From positions 248,001-312,000 of the forward strand of contig JAZRRX010000039.1 in the NCBI GenBank assembly GCA_045651165.1: DNA of 64,000 nt. Direction: 5' to 3'. The notes beneath the pieces are model-generated. The model did no database searches. It saw only the letters and a program-made list of their open reading frames with translations, and had not been told where the DNA came from. Shown one piece after another: positions 34,089-42,832 of the stretch. The translations under genes were made by a program, and so were the position numbers. Origin of the DNA: RGIG4608 sp045651165. GTDB lineage: Bacteria; Bacillota; Clostridia; Oscillospirales; CAG-272. Numbering within the stretch: position 1 is the first letter of the stretch; each line of letters begins with the position of its first letter.

Positions 34089-35885
34089 TCAGTGCGTTTT
34101 TTGATTGATTCGGCAAACTCTTTCTATATCTACCTTCGGTTTGCGATCCGGCATTAGCAGACCATTAATCTCCTGCATAATATCGGTCAACTGGGTGTAG
34201 CAATAGCCTTGGCAGAACGGAATTTCTGTTACAGCTTCAGTGCAAGCTTCATAGCGGGCAAAAAAGGTTTCTTCATCGGATTCTTTTCCGTGATAACCCC
34301 ATGTTTCCATACCACCAAGCTCCCCTTGTAATCCAATGTTAGCAAAAGCGATACCTCCATACTCAGTTACCATAAAGGCCTCTTTTCCGGTAGGCATATA
34401 GCCATCTGCGTAAGCGCGTCGACCGTCACAGGTCTGCTTTTCAATGAAATCACGATCCGCAAAATGCTTTTTCAGCACTTCCTTCGTGCTATTGTAATCG
34501 TGTAAACCGCAAATATCCGTGTGCATCTGCTCCCAACCGTCATTTCCAGAGCAAATTCGGGTGCCGTCTGCCGCTTTAGTTAAATAATACAACATAGATG
34601 CAGTGTTCTGCTGTCTCTTGTTAGAAACAATTTGCGGTACGCCCCAACTTTCATTCAAAGGCACCCAAACAATAATACTGGGATGGTTAAAGTCGCGGCG
34701 AATAAATTCTTGCATCGTAACTGTCAAATTTTCTACTGCTTCATCGGTAAAAGCAAAGGCACTAGGAAGCTCTCCCCAAACAAGAATGCCCATCTTATCT
34801 GCCCAGTAATAGTATCGAGGATCTTCAATCTTTTGGTGCTTTCTTGCACCATTAAAACCAAATTTCTTCGTCCATTCCAAATCCTCACGGATTGCCTCGT
34901 CACTGGGTGGTGTAATCATTGTATCTGGCCAGTAGCCCTGATCCAAAATAAGCTTTTGATAAATGCGATCGTTATTCAGATATACCACACCATCGCGTAC
35001 CTCTATTTTGCGCATACCAAAATAGGTATCCACCTGATCAAGCTGTAATTCTTCATCTAAAAGTTGTACCCTTAGATCATAAAGGGCAGGATTATTGGGT
35101 GACCACAAAGCCACGGGATAAAAGGTATCCCTTATATCCATATCGATAACAATCGTTACATTTCGATTGACAGTAGTTGTTACAACCTTTCGGATTTTCT
35201 TCTCTTCCAGCTTCACTTCCAGTGCAAGGGTCACTTCCTTGTCAGGAACTCTGTTAAACAAAATCTCTACAGAAGCCAAGCCCCTGTCAATATCCGGCGT
35301 AATATGGATATAGTCGATTCTCAGATCACTCGCCGCTTCCAAATAAACCGTTTGCCAAATACCACTGCTGGCAGTGTACAGACAAGCGAACAAGCCCTGT
35401 TTCCAGTACTGCTTTCCACGAGGCTGAATAGGATCCGGCATATCCACTACTCGAACACATAGATCGTTTTCACCCTCAGTTAAAAAGGGCGTAACGTCCA
35501 ACTGAAAAGGCGTATAACCGCCCTTATGTCCACCAACGGCCATCCCGTTGACATAGACCATCGCCTCATAATCTACCGCACCAAAATTCATCAATACGCT
35601 TCTACCCTGCATTTCCGCAGGAACGGTAAATTTTCGGCGGTACCACATAATCGGGTGAATTTCGTCAGTTGGACCAATACCACTTGCCGCACTTTGATAG
35701 CAAAATGGCACAGTAATGGTCTTATCAAACTTATAACCCGGCTTATACCAGCCTTCTTTCAAACCTATATTATCATCGTCAAAAGCAAATTCCCAAGCAC
35801 CGTTCAAATTATGAAAGGTATCTCGCATAAAATCGGGACGTGGATGCTCCGGACGAGGAATATTACAATTCATCTGTTCGCACAT
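34089..35885 (-). CDS. GH2-family glycoside hydrolase (beta-galactosidase / beta-glucuronidase type)
   Basis: A 598-residue compact GH2 enzyme with no signal peptide. The N-terminal jelly-roll (about 10-180) begins with a RPDF..LNGAWEF stretch. An immunoglobulin-like domain and a TIM barrel follow, with acid/base Glu412 in PLNESWG and nucleophile Glu508 in VTEYGG. It is smaller than and clearly different from the GH2 enzyme at 29.4-31.7 kb. AGAGG precedes the ATG. It starts 25 nt after the GH3 gene, so the two hydrolases are co-transcribed and probably act on the same oligosaccharide. Confidence 0.9.
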   Translation of the reverse strand: MCEQMNCNIPRPEHPRPDFMRDTFHNLNGAWEFAFDDDNIGLKEGWYKPGYKFDKTITVPFCYQSAASGIGPTDEIHPIMWYRRKFTVPAEMQGRSVLMNFGAVDYEAMVYVNGMAVGGHKGGYTPFQLDVTPFLTEGENDLCVRVVDMPDPIQPRGKQYWKQGLFACLYTASSGIWQTVYLEAASDLRIDYIHITPDIDRGLASVEILFNRVPDKEVTLALEVKLEEKKIRKVVTTTVNRNVTIVIDMDIRDTFYPVALWSPNNPALYDLRVQLLDEELQLDQVDTYFGMRKIEVRDGVVYLNNDRIYQKLILDQGYWPDTMITPPSDEAIREDLEWTKKFGFNGARKHQKIEDPRYYYWADKMGILVWGELPSAFAFTDEAVENLTVTMQEFIRRDFNHPSIIVWVPLNESWGVPQIVSNKRQQNTASMLYYLTKAADGTRICSGNDGWEQMHTDICGLHDYNSTKEVLKKHFADRDFIEKQTCDGRRAYADGYMPTGKEAFMVTEYGGIAFANIGLQGELGGMETWGYHGKESDEETFFARYEACTEAVTEIPFCQGYCYTQLTDIMQEINGLLMPDRKPKVDIERVCRINQKTH

Positions 35886-35910
35886 AATAAACCTCTCTGT
35901 GCAAAAATTA

Positions 35911-38274
35911 TTAATCCAGCTTTAGTAGCATGTTCAACACACGCTTTGCGCTGATTTCTAATGTTTCTCTAGTAATAGCGCCTTTTTCCAGCGCTATAAG
36001 CAATCGTTCCGGGAAGCCACCTGGCATACGGATATCATTGCCCGCATTGATTTCTATGTAGTGTTCAGAATAGGTGTGCCAATCCGTACTTACTATGCCT
36101 TCAAAGCCCCATTCACCTCTCAAGATATCTGTCAGCAGCTCACCACATTCCGATGCGCGAACACCGTTAATCAAATTATATGAACTCATAATATACCACG
36201 GATCGGCAGTTTTCACAATAATTTCAAATGCCTTCAGGTAAATTTCACGGGCAGCACGCTCAGAAACTCGAGAATCGCTGTTTTTACGATTGGTTTCCTT
36301 ATTATTGAGTGCAAAATGCTTAACAGAGGCCGATACTTTTTGAGATTGGATGCCTCGCACCATTCCCGCAGCCATCATGCCGGCTACGAAAGGATCTTCG
36401 GAGTAATATTCAAAGTTTCTTCCACACAAAGGGCTTCTGTGAATATTGATCGCAGGTGTTAGCCAAATAGCCAAATTGTTTTCCTTTAGCTCCTTTGCGC
36501 CAGCTTCACCGATTGCATAGGCAATTTTCGGATCCCATGTGCAAGCAACCTGTGTGCTACACGGAAATGCCGTGGTGCATACGCCACATTCCTGATTGAT
36601 ACGAACACCGGCAGGACCATCAGCAGTCATCGCATTAGGAACACCGAAATCCGGCAAATTACCAAAACCACAAGTATTGGCAACACCAAAATTGGGCTGA
36701 CCACCCAACATGTGGCAAATAGCTTCGTTTGGAAGCTGAGCAACAAATTCATCCAATGTGATTTTGCCATCTGCTACCTCATCAAACCAGTGAATATCCC
36801 TTGTATCTCTGTCGCGAGGCACGGTTGTTACAAGTCGCATTGGTGTATACGCGTTTTGCAACACCTCTTCGGGTACTTCTGGCATAAAATCATAGGATTC
36901 TCTCTTTTTTTCAAATAGAGGAAGCTCCTCATAACTGCCATCAGCAAGCAATCGCTTTTTTAGGGCGTTAGGCTGCAACTTTGTACTAAGCTGCTTCACG
37001 ATTACATCCTCATCTAAATTATATACATATTCACTACAGATAGTATTACGCACGGAATTACCAATATAGAAATTATATTCGCCCTTTTCCAATACATAGG
37101 CAGCTTTCGCCACCTTGCCCAAGTCATCATAGGATGCCATTGTCGACAAATCCCAAGTAAGGCTTAATTCCTGGGCGCAATCTGGTTGTAAAAGCTCTGT
37201 TTTTTGGAAAGCAATCAGGCTGCGGCTTGCTTTTCCCAACTTGCCCTGAGGCGCACCGAGATAAACCTGAATAACCTCTTTGCCCGCTACATTTCCTATA
37301 TTTTGAACAGAAACCTTAGCCGTAAACTTCCCGTCCTTCTGCTCTACACCCGTTATTTTCCAATCAAACTTTGTATAGGACAGACCGAAGCCAAAGGGGT
37401 AATTTACCTTTTCTGCCGCACTAGGAATGGTCTCGAAATAGCGGTAGCCGACATAAATGTCTTCAGAGTAATCCACATAAATCTCGGACTCATGGAAGTT
37501 CTCCGTTGAAGGATAGTCTTCTAAGCGCTTTGCAAAGGTATCGGTCAGCTTTCCGCTAGGGTTACCAATGCCACACAGCAATTCTGCTGCCGCCGTGCCG
37601 CCTTCCATACCTCCCTGCCAAGCCATAAGCACACCCTGAATAGCATTTTCGTTGCAGAACCATTCGGTATCTACCATACCGCCCACATTCATAACAACAA
37701 CTATTTTAGGAAAGTGCTTCTTTACCTGCTCTACCATTGCCATTTCGGCATGGGAAAGATAAAAATCTCCTTCCTCGTACATGGGATGGCCTTTAAGATC
37801 TCGATCCCAGCCCTCGCCTGAAAAACGTGAAATAGAGATCACTGCAGTATCGGTATATTCACGAACGCTTTCGCAGAGCGCGTCCGGAAGTTCAGGCTCC
37901 GGCTTTTGCCCCGGCCAATAGAATGTATCCGATATTTCCTGTATGTAATTACGGTAAAAGTCTGCCAACTCCTCGCAAACCTCTACACGATCATTAAGCT
38001 TCTTAAATCCATCGTAAAGATCGGTCGTGTAAGAGACAGTCACGTCACCACTACCGCCGCCGCCTTTGACATAATCAAAGGTAGCAATGCCAAACAGAGC
38101 TAACTTTGTTCCCTTTTCAAATGGCAAAATGTTACCATTGTTCTTTAGCAGAACCATGCCTTCCTTAGCAGCATTTTTAGAAAGCTCTATATGTTCAGCG
38201 CATGCAGTAACACGCTGACCGTTTTCACCTAAGGGCAAATTTGGATGATATTTAATTCTTCTCCATTTTGTCAT
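35911..38274 (-). CDS. GH3-family beta-glycosidase with reversed domain order
   Basis: A 787-residue GH3 enzyme in which the alpha/beta sandwich (C-domain, about 28-240, with EGMVLLKNNGNILPF) comes first. A fibronectin-III-like domain (about 300-390) follows, and the catalytic TIM barrel (about 500-780) is last. The nucleophile Asp731 sits in VSTDWH. The inverted layout is known from beta-glucosidases of Ruminococcus and Butyrivibrio. No signal peptide is visible, so it is probably an intracellular exo-glycosidase. AGGAGG precedes the ATG. Two hairpins upstream probably separate it from the lipoprotein genes. Confidence 0.93.
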   Translation of the reverse strand: MTKWRRIKYHPNLPLGENGQRVTACAEHIELSKNAAKEGMVLLKNNGNILPFEKGTKLALFGIATFDYVKGGGGSGDVTVSYTTDLYDGFKKLNDRVEVCEELADFYRNYIQEISDTFYWPGQKPEPELPDALCESVREYTDTAVISISRFSGEGWDRDLKGHPMYEEGDFYLSHAEMAMVEQVKKHFPKIVVVMNVGGMVDTEWFCNENAIQGVLMAWQGGMEGGTAAAELLCGIGNPSGKLTDTFAKRLEDYPSTENFHESEIYVDYSEDIYVGYRYFETIPSAAEKVNYPFGFGLSYTKFDWKITGVEQKDGKFTAKVSVQNIGNVAGKEVIQVYLGAPQGKLGKASRSLIAFQKTELLQPDCAQELSLTWDLSTMASYDDLGKVAKAAYVLEKGEYNFYIGNSVRNTICSEYVYNLDEDVIVKQLSTKLQPNALKKRLLADGSYEELPLFEKKRESYDFMPEVPEEVLQNAYTPMRLVTTVPRDRDTRDIHWFDEVADGKITLDEFVAQLPNEAICHMLGGQPNFGVANTCGFGNLPDFGVPNAMTADGPAGVRINQECGVCTTAFPCSTQVACTWDPKIAYAIGEAGAKELKENNLAIWLTPAINIHRSPLCGRNFEYYSEDPFVAGMMAAGMVRGIQSQKVSASVKHFALNNKETNRKNSDSRVSERAAREIYLKAFEIIVKTADPWYIMSSYNLINGVRASECGELLTDILRGEWGFEGIVSTDWHTYSEHYIEINAGNDIRMPGGFPERLLIALEKGAITRETLEISAKRVLNMLLKLD

Positions 38275-38328
38275 TTTACATCCTCCTATATATGAAAATC
38301 AGATTATTCGACATCATTCAAAAACAGC

Positions 38329-38347
38329 TTCTACCTTAAGGGTAGAA
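38329..38347 (-). terminator. second terminator-like hairpin before the GH3 gene
   Basis: Minus strand TTCTACC-CTTAA-GGTAGAA followed within three bases by TTTTT. It lies between the strong hairpin at 38376-38398 and the GH3 start. Confidence 0.6.
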
Positions 38348-38375
38348 AATATTTTTCAGTGATGTCTTTTGAAAT

Positions 38376-38398
38376 GAGGGGCGGCGAAGCCGCCCCTC
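38376..38398 (-). terminator. strong GC-rich hairpin after the repeat lipoprotein gene
   Basis: GAGGGGCGGC / GCCGCCCCTC, 10 perfect GC-rich pairs with a 3-nt loop, 20 bp past the stop codon at 38419. Only a weak T-tract (ATTT) follows on the minus strand. Confidence 0.75.
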
Positions 38399-38418
38399 TT
38401 GATTATAAAATTAATGAT

Positions 38419-40851
38419 TTATTCTGTCATATAGAATTCGTACTTAACATCAATTGCATAGCTAAAGTTGTATGTTGTAACCTTGAACTGATTAAGTACA
38501 GTAGTTTCTGCCAAGGAAATTGGTGTGTCTGTACGGTGAGGAATAACCTTACCGTTAAGCTTGATGTCTATATTTGATCCTTTACGAACAAGCTCGAACC
38601 ATACACCTTCACCGTTAGCAACAGCAGCATTTTCCGCATCATTCAAATCGTAGTACCACTTCCAGCTACCGAACATACCGCTCATGGACTGTATCATATA
38701 TTTACCATTGCCTTCCTTGTTTACAAGACGAAGCTCTGCCTTCTGACCGTCTGAGAATGTCATCTTAAGAACAATAGCAAAATCCTGCTTGGTTCCACCA
38801 GAGGGATCCTTAACAAGAACCTTACCACCATAGCATTTATCTGCTGTGGGAACCAACTCACCGTTCTTCTGTTTGTCATTACCTGGTGCTGGTGAGTGGA
38901 ATATGCCGTGTGCCTGGTTGAGCATGCCATATTCAGCTGTCCAGAACCACTTACCCTGTGTGGAAACAAACTCACCGGTAATGTTGTAAGTCTCACCTTC
39001 CTTAACAACAAAGCTATACTTGCTATTTGTATCTACCAAAATAGGGTCACCGTTGATATAAAGTTTCTGCGCATATCCACTAGCAGGTGCAACTGTCAAA
39101 GTAACAGTATCACCAACATTGTAGCTTGTCTTGTCAGCAGTAACGGTACCGTTTTCAAAAGCGGATATTACAATAGCAGGAACACAAATGTGATTACAAC
39201 CATCGTTAGAACACTTAACTGCAGTAGCTATATCTTCATCATCTGCTTCAGGTGTATGACTTCCCTTAGCTTCAGTTGTTACTGTGCCACATATAGTGCA
39301 TTTTATCTCTGTTGTGCAGTCGCCGTCATCCTCTGCGGGAGTGTGATTTGTGCACAAGAGTTGGTCACAAACATCACATATGTAGTCGGTGTCAGCATCC
39401 TTGTGGTCTGCGTAAACTTCTACTACTCTAGTGTGAGTTTCTTCACATCTATCACACTTAGCAGTCTCTGTACCATATTCTTCACATGTTGCAAGCTTGT
39501 CAGTTTCATATTTAGTAAAGCTATGTTTAAGTGCCTCACCTACAGTCCAGTTACATTTAGAACATGTCTTGGGCTCTGTACATGTTGCTTCTTTCCAATC
39601 GTGTTCACATCCAAGTGTCAACTCGAAGGGGATGTCCACCTGTACGTCAATGTTACCGTAGTGTCTCCAGCCTACAGAGGTTACCTTATTCTCTGCGGTA
39701 ACGCCTTCCATAGTGTAGGTAAAGATTGCAGAGCCGTTAACATAAAGTGTCAATGTATTTTCACCGGTGCGTGCCAATTTAAAATCAACGCCATCATCAC
39801 TGTTCAACGCTCCTGCAGCTTCAGCATTAAGCGCCTGCCAGTTGCCCCAACCGGTAGCAGAACCGCTTGCGCCAAACTTATCAAAGGCATATCTACCATT
39901 ATCATTGATGATACGGAATGCATAGAACTTACCATTATCCAAATTAATACGCAAAACAAATGAGAAACCTATATTGCCGTCGCCGTCCTTGCTATCCTCA
40001 AGAGAGAAATAGTTCTTTGCCTTTACAGAAATAGAACTGTAGTTGCCATTAAAATCAAACCAATAAGATTCATTATTATGGCCGCTAGTTGTATATCGTG
40101 TACTGATCACACCGTGTGCCTGATTTCCGATTTCCCATCTTGTAATATCAGCAGGATTCAAATTCAAGCTCTGCTCGAAAGTGCCGCTTATCACATAAGT
40201 ATCCTTATCAGCAACAAAGCTATATATATTGTTATTCCAATCAAGCATCAAAGGCTCACCGTCAATGTAAAGCTTTTGTGCATAACCGAGCTCGGGGTTA
40301 ATTGTCAACTTAACAGTATCACCGATAGCGTAGTTCATCTTGTCTGTTATAACTGCGCCGTTTTCAAAAGTGGGGATTGTAAGAGTGATTGCTTCTCTAG
40401 CAGCTTCAAGGATCTCTTGGCAACCCTCGTTAGCACACTTAACTGCAGTGGTTACATCTCCGTCGTCTGCTTCGGGAGTATGATTCAAAGCAGCAGCAAC
40501 TATAATCTCATCACAGCCCTCATTAGTACACTTAACTTCGGTTGTGCAGTCGCCGTCGTCTGTTTCGGGAGCATGATTCAAAGCAGCAACAATGATCTCA
40601 TCACAGCCCTCGTTAGCACACTTAACTGCAGTTGTGCAGTCACCGTCGTCTTCTTCGGGTCTATGATTCAAAGAATCGGGCTCACCCTCAGTTGCGCCAC
40701 ATACTGAGCAAGTTTTGGCAGCAACACAAGTTGCTTCTATCCATTTATGCTCACAAGGTTTCTCAGTGGTGGATTGCGGAAACAAATCACAACCAGCAAA
40801 GAACACCAGCGCCATACATAAAATAGCGATTAGGGATAATACTTTTTTCAT
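38419..40851 (-). CDS. large repeat-built surface lipoprotein
   Basis: An 810-residue lipoprotein, with lipobox FFAGC giving Cys21. It is an internal duplication. Each half has Cys-rich motifs (for example NHxPExDDGDCTT, KCxNEGC), then a beta repeat domain containing GYAQKLYI, then a laminin/concanavalin-like sheet domain. The first half carries three tandem copies of the 30-31-residue Cys motif, mirrored in DNA at 40409-40672. It is presumably exposed on the cell and binds glycan, judging from the operon with a sugar transporter and GH43; binding is inferred. ATG 40851 is preceded by GGAG; an upstream in-frame start would precede the signal peptide. Confidence 0.85.
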   Translation of the reverse strand: MKKVLSLIAILCMALVFFAGCDLFPQSTTEKPCEHKWIEATCVAAKTCSVCGATEGEPDSLNHRPEEDDGDCTTAVKCANEGCDEIIVAALNHAPETDDGDCTTEVKCTNEGCDEIIVAAALNHTPEADDGDVTTAVKCANEGCQEILEAAREAITLTIPTFENGAVITDKMNYAIGDTVKLTINPELGYAQKLYIDGEPLMLDWNNNIYSFVADKDTYVISGTFEQSLNLNPADITRWEIGNQAHGVISTRYTTSGHNNESYWFDFNGNYSSISVKAKNYFSLEDSKDGDGNIGFSFVLRINLDNGKFYAFRIINDNGRYAFDKFGASGSATGWGNWQALNAEAAGALNSDDGVDFKLARTGENTLTLYVNGSAIFTYTMEGVTAENKVTSVGWRHYGNIDVQVDIPFELTLGCEHDWKEATCTEPKTCSKCNWTVGEALKHSFTKYETDKLATCEEYGTETAKCDRCEETHTRVVEVYADHKDADTDYICDVCDQLLCTNHTPAEDDGDCTTEIKCTICGTVTTEAKGSHTPEADDEDIATAVKCSNDGCNHICVPAIVISAFENGTVTADKTSYNVGDTVTLTVAPASGYAQKLYINGDPILVDTNSKYSFVVKEGETYNITGEFVSTQGKWFWTAEYGMLNQAHGIFHSPAPGNDKQKNGELVPTADKCYGGKVLVKDPSGGTKQDFAIVLKMTFSDGQKAELRLVNKEGNGKYMIQSMSGMFGSWKWYYDLNDAENAAVANGEGVWFELVRKGSNIDIKLNGKVIPHRTDTPISLAETTVLNQFKVTTYNFSYAIDVKYEFYMTE
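40409..40672 (-). repeat. three tandem 90-93-bp repeats inside the lipoprotein gene
   Basis: Comparable points recur at 40435, 40528 and 40618 (spacings 93 and 90 bp). Units encode L-N-H-x-P-E-x-D-D-G-D-C/V-T-T-x-V-K-C-x-N-E-G-C. The frame is kept; one unit has an extra Ala codon. Confidence 0.85.
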
Positions 40852-40966
40852 AGTGTTTTCTCCTTTTATAATAAGTTTATAATTCAAGGCATTTAACATA
40901 TGCCATTGATTACATGTTTTTTCCTTGCCTGCATCTGAATCTCAGATGCAGGCATTAGGTATAAAA

Positions 40967-42820
40967 TTATTTTGAAATCTCACCTGAAATGCTAAAAGGA
41001 ATTTCTACAGGAGTTTCGTTGGGCATCCAAGCATCCATACCAAGTTGAGCAGTCATATTCTTATATTCTTCGCCCAGAGTCTCTCGTACTACTGCAAGAC
41101 CGTCAACATAAATCGTTGCTATATTACCTTGACGCACAACCTTCAATTTAACGCCGTCAGCACTTTGGAGCTTTTCAATTTGACCCACATTGAGTCCATA
41201 CTTAGTAGGCCATTTGTCAAACAAGCTATTGCCCAAGGTTGCATACTGCAATCTATAAGCACCATCTTGGTAAAGCACATTTATATACCATTCCTTGCCG
41301 TTGGCAAATATGATACGCATACCCATACGCTGCTCTTTGTGGTCAGCTGTGATTCCGGCACTCGCAAGCGCAGTATCGTACTTGAGTGTCATTTCAAAGA
41401 CAAAATCATTAAAGCTGTCATTAGAAAGGACACATGCTCTGCCCGTGTTCTTATACAAGATGCCTTCATTTTGATCATCAAGCACCCAATTCTTGGCATT
41501 GGTATCATTGTAATGGAAAAGGTTGTATTCCAAATCCACATCCACCTTGGTATCTCGGTTCAAGTAAACGCCACGAATAGCAGATGTATAGCCATTCTTT
41601 TCTGCGCGTAATTCATAGTAACCGGGAGCCATATCCTTCAGCTCGAAATTACCGTTCTCGTCAATCGTAACAGGCGAACCATTACAGGTAAAGGTAACAC
41701 CATCAAAGCTATCAGCAAACAGCGCATTTTTAAGCTGCAACTGACCACTAAGTGTGCTATTGCCTTCTTTTATAACCTCTGCAATTGCAGAAACAGTAAT
41801 CTCTTTTGTAACATTATTGATAGTCAGCGTTGCACTACCATCATTGTTATATTTGACATCGCTAATGCGCTCTTTACCATCCACCAGCACAGAAGTAATA
41901 GAATACCCTGCTTCAGGTGTCACGGTAATGGTCGCACTCTTGCCTGATAGCACGGACGCCTGACCGGAAATGCTGTAATGCTCACCGTTAACGAAGGTAA
42001 CGGGAACTGTACCAACTGCACCATTCTTGTCGAACTTATATAAACGATAAACATCGTTAAAGCTAGCGCCAATCTGTTCTGCAAACTGGTACCAATATCT
42101 GTCTATGTCGGTATTTGTTCCGGCATAATTAAAAGAAGTAATGTGGGCAATATTTACAAGGGCATGATCCTTCATCTTCGCCACATCAACGTCTAACCAC
42201 TCTAAATAATTCCACGGAATGAACAACTCCAATACATATCCGTAACATTCACTTGTGTTAATAGCACCACCCTTTGTTGTAGCACCAAGTCTTGCCATTT
42301 TGTCGTTAGTTGTTTTTGCATCGACATAGCCCCACTTACCATTGGTCATCTTAAATACCATATTTCCGGTAGGCTGAAGGTCTATTTCAAAGAAATTGTT
42401 TTCTCTGTCATTTTTAGTACCTGCAGGTGCCAAATACAATTCAATACCACTGTTCAAAACAGATGATCTGTTGGGATTTACATAAATCGGGAAGCTTTCT
42501 GTTACATCGAACACAAAATACATTCCCTGCTCACCGAAATGGCTTGTTACCGCAATATTTACGTTGTTACCTTCGCCGTTGTTGCTTAAGTACAACCACT
42601 TTGCGTTTTTATAAGCTTCTTCATCTGCGATACCATCAATCTTAAAACCATCATCTGGTTGAGCCATTTCTGGCTCAGGATTTGTAAATGTATATTCCTT
42701 GTCCGTCGTCACTTCTTTAATTCGCGAATTAGCCGCACAGCCTACAAGGCTCACAACTAACATCGCAAGTATAAGCATAAGAAGTGTGCGCTTGGAGATC
42801 GTAAAATTCATTTTTTTCAT
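40967..42820 (-). CDS. carbohydrate-binding lipoprotein (CBM9/DOMON-like plus sheet domains)
   Basis: A 617-residue lipoprotein with lipobox SLVGC (Cys28). Residues about 50-260 resemble a CBM9 or DOMON-type sugar-binding domain (FKIDGIADEEAY, FFEIDLQPTGN). A bacterial repeat domain (about 275-350) and a carboxypeptidase-regulatory-like beta domain (about 355-425) follow. The C-terminal module (about 435-615) resembles the sheet modules of the neighbouring 810-residue lipoprotein. No catalytic motif is seen. It lies 12 bp after the GH43 gene with GGAGG before the ATG. Together these suggest a surface glycan-capture role. Confidence 0.82.
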   Translation of the reverse strand: MKKMNFTISKRTLLMLILAMLVVSLVGCAANSRIKEVTTDKEYTFTNPEPEMAQPDDGFKIDGIADEEAYKNAKWLYLSNNGEGNNVNIAVTSHFGEQGMYFVFDVTESFPIYVNPNRSSVLNSGIELYLAPAGTKNDRENNFFEIDLQPTGNMVFKMTNGKWGYVDAKTTNDKMARLGATTKGGAINTSECYGYVLELFIPWNYLEWLDVDVAKMKDHALVNIAHITSFNYAGTNTDIDRYWYQFAEQIGASFNDVYRLYKFDKNGAVGTVPVTFVNGEHYSISGQASVLSGKSATITVTPEAGYSITSVLVDGKERISDVKYNNDGSATLTINNVTKEITVSAIAEVIKEGNSTLSGQLQLKNALFADSFDGVTFTCNGSPVTIDENGNFELKDMAPGYYELRAEKNGYTSAIRGVYLNRDTKVDVDLEYNLFHYNDTNAKNWVLDDQNEGILYKNTGRACVLSNDSFNDFVFEMTLKYDTALASAGITADHKEQRMGMRIIFANGKEWYINVLYQDGAYRLQYATLGNSLFDKWPTKYGLNVGQIEKLQSADGVKLKVVRQGNIATIYVDGLAVVRETLGEEYKNMTAQLGMDAWMPNETPVEIPFSISGEISK

Positions 42821-42832
42821 AACGATCCCTCC

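Noticed and set aside
38896..39963. 355-residue plus-strand ORF opposite the repeat lipoprotein gene
   Set aside because: It mirrors a low-stop frame of the real gene, has no ribosome site, and its composition (very Cys/Ser/Thr-rich) reflects the antisense of repeat coding. The lipoprotein has lipobox, start signals and domains.
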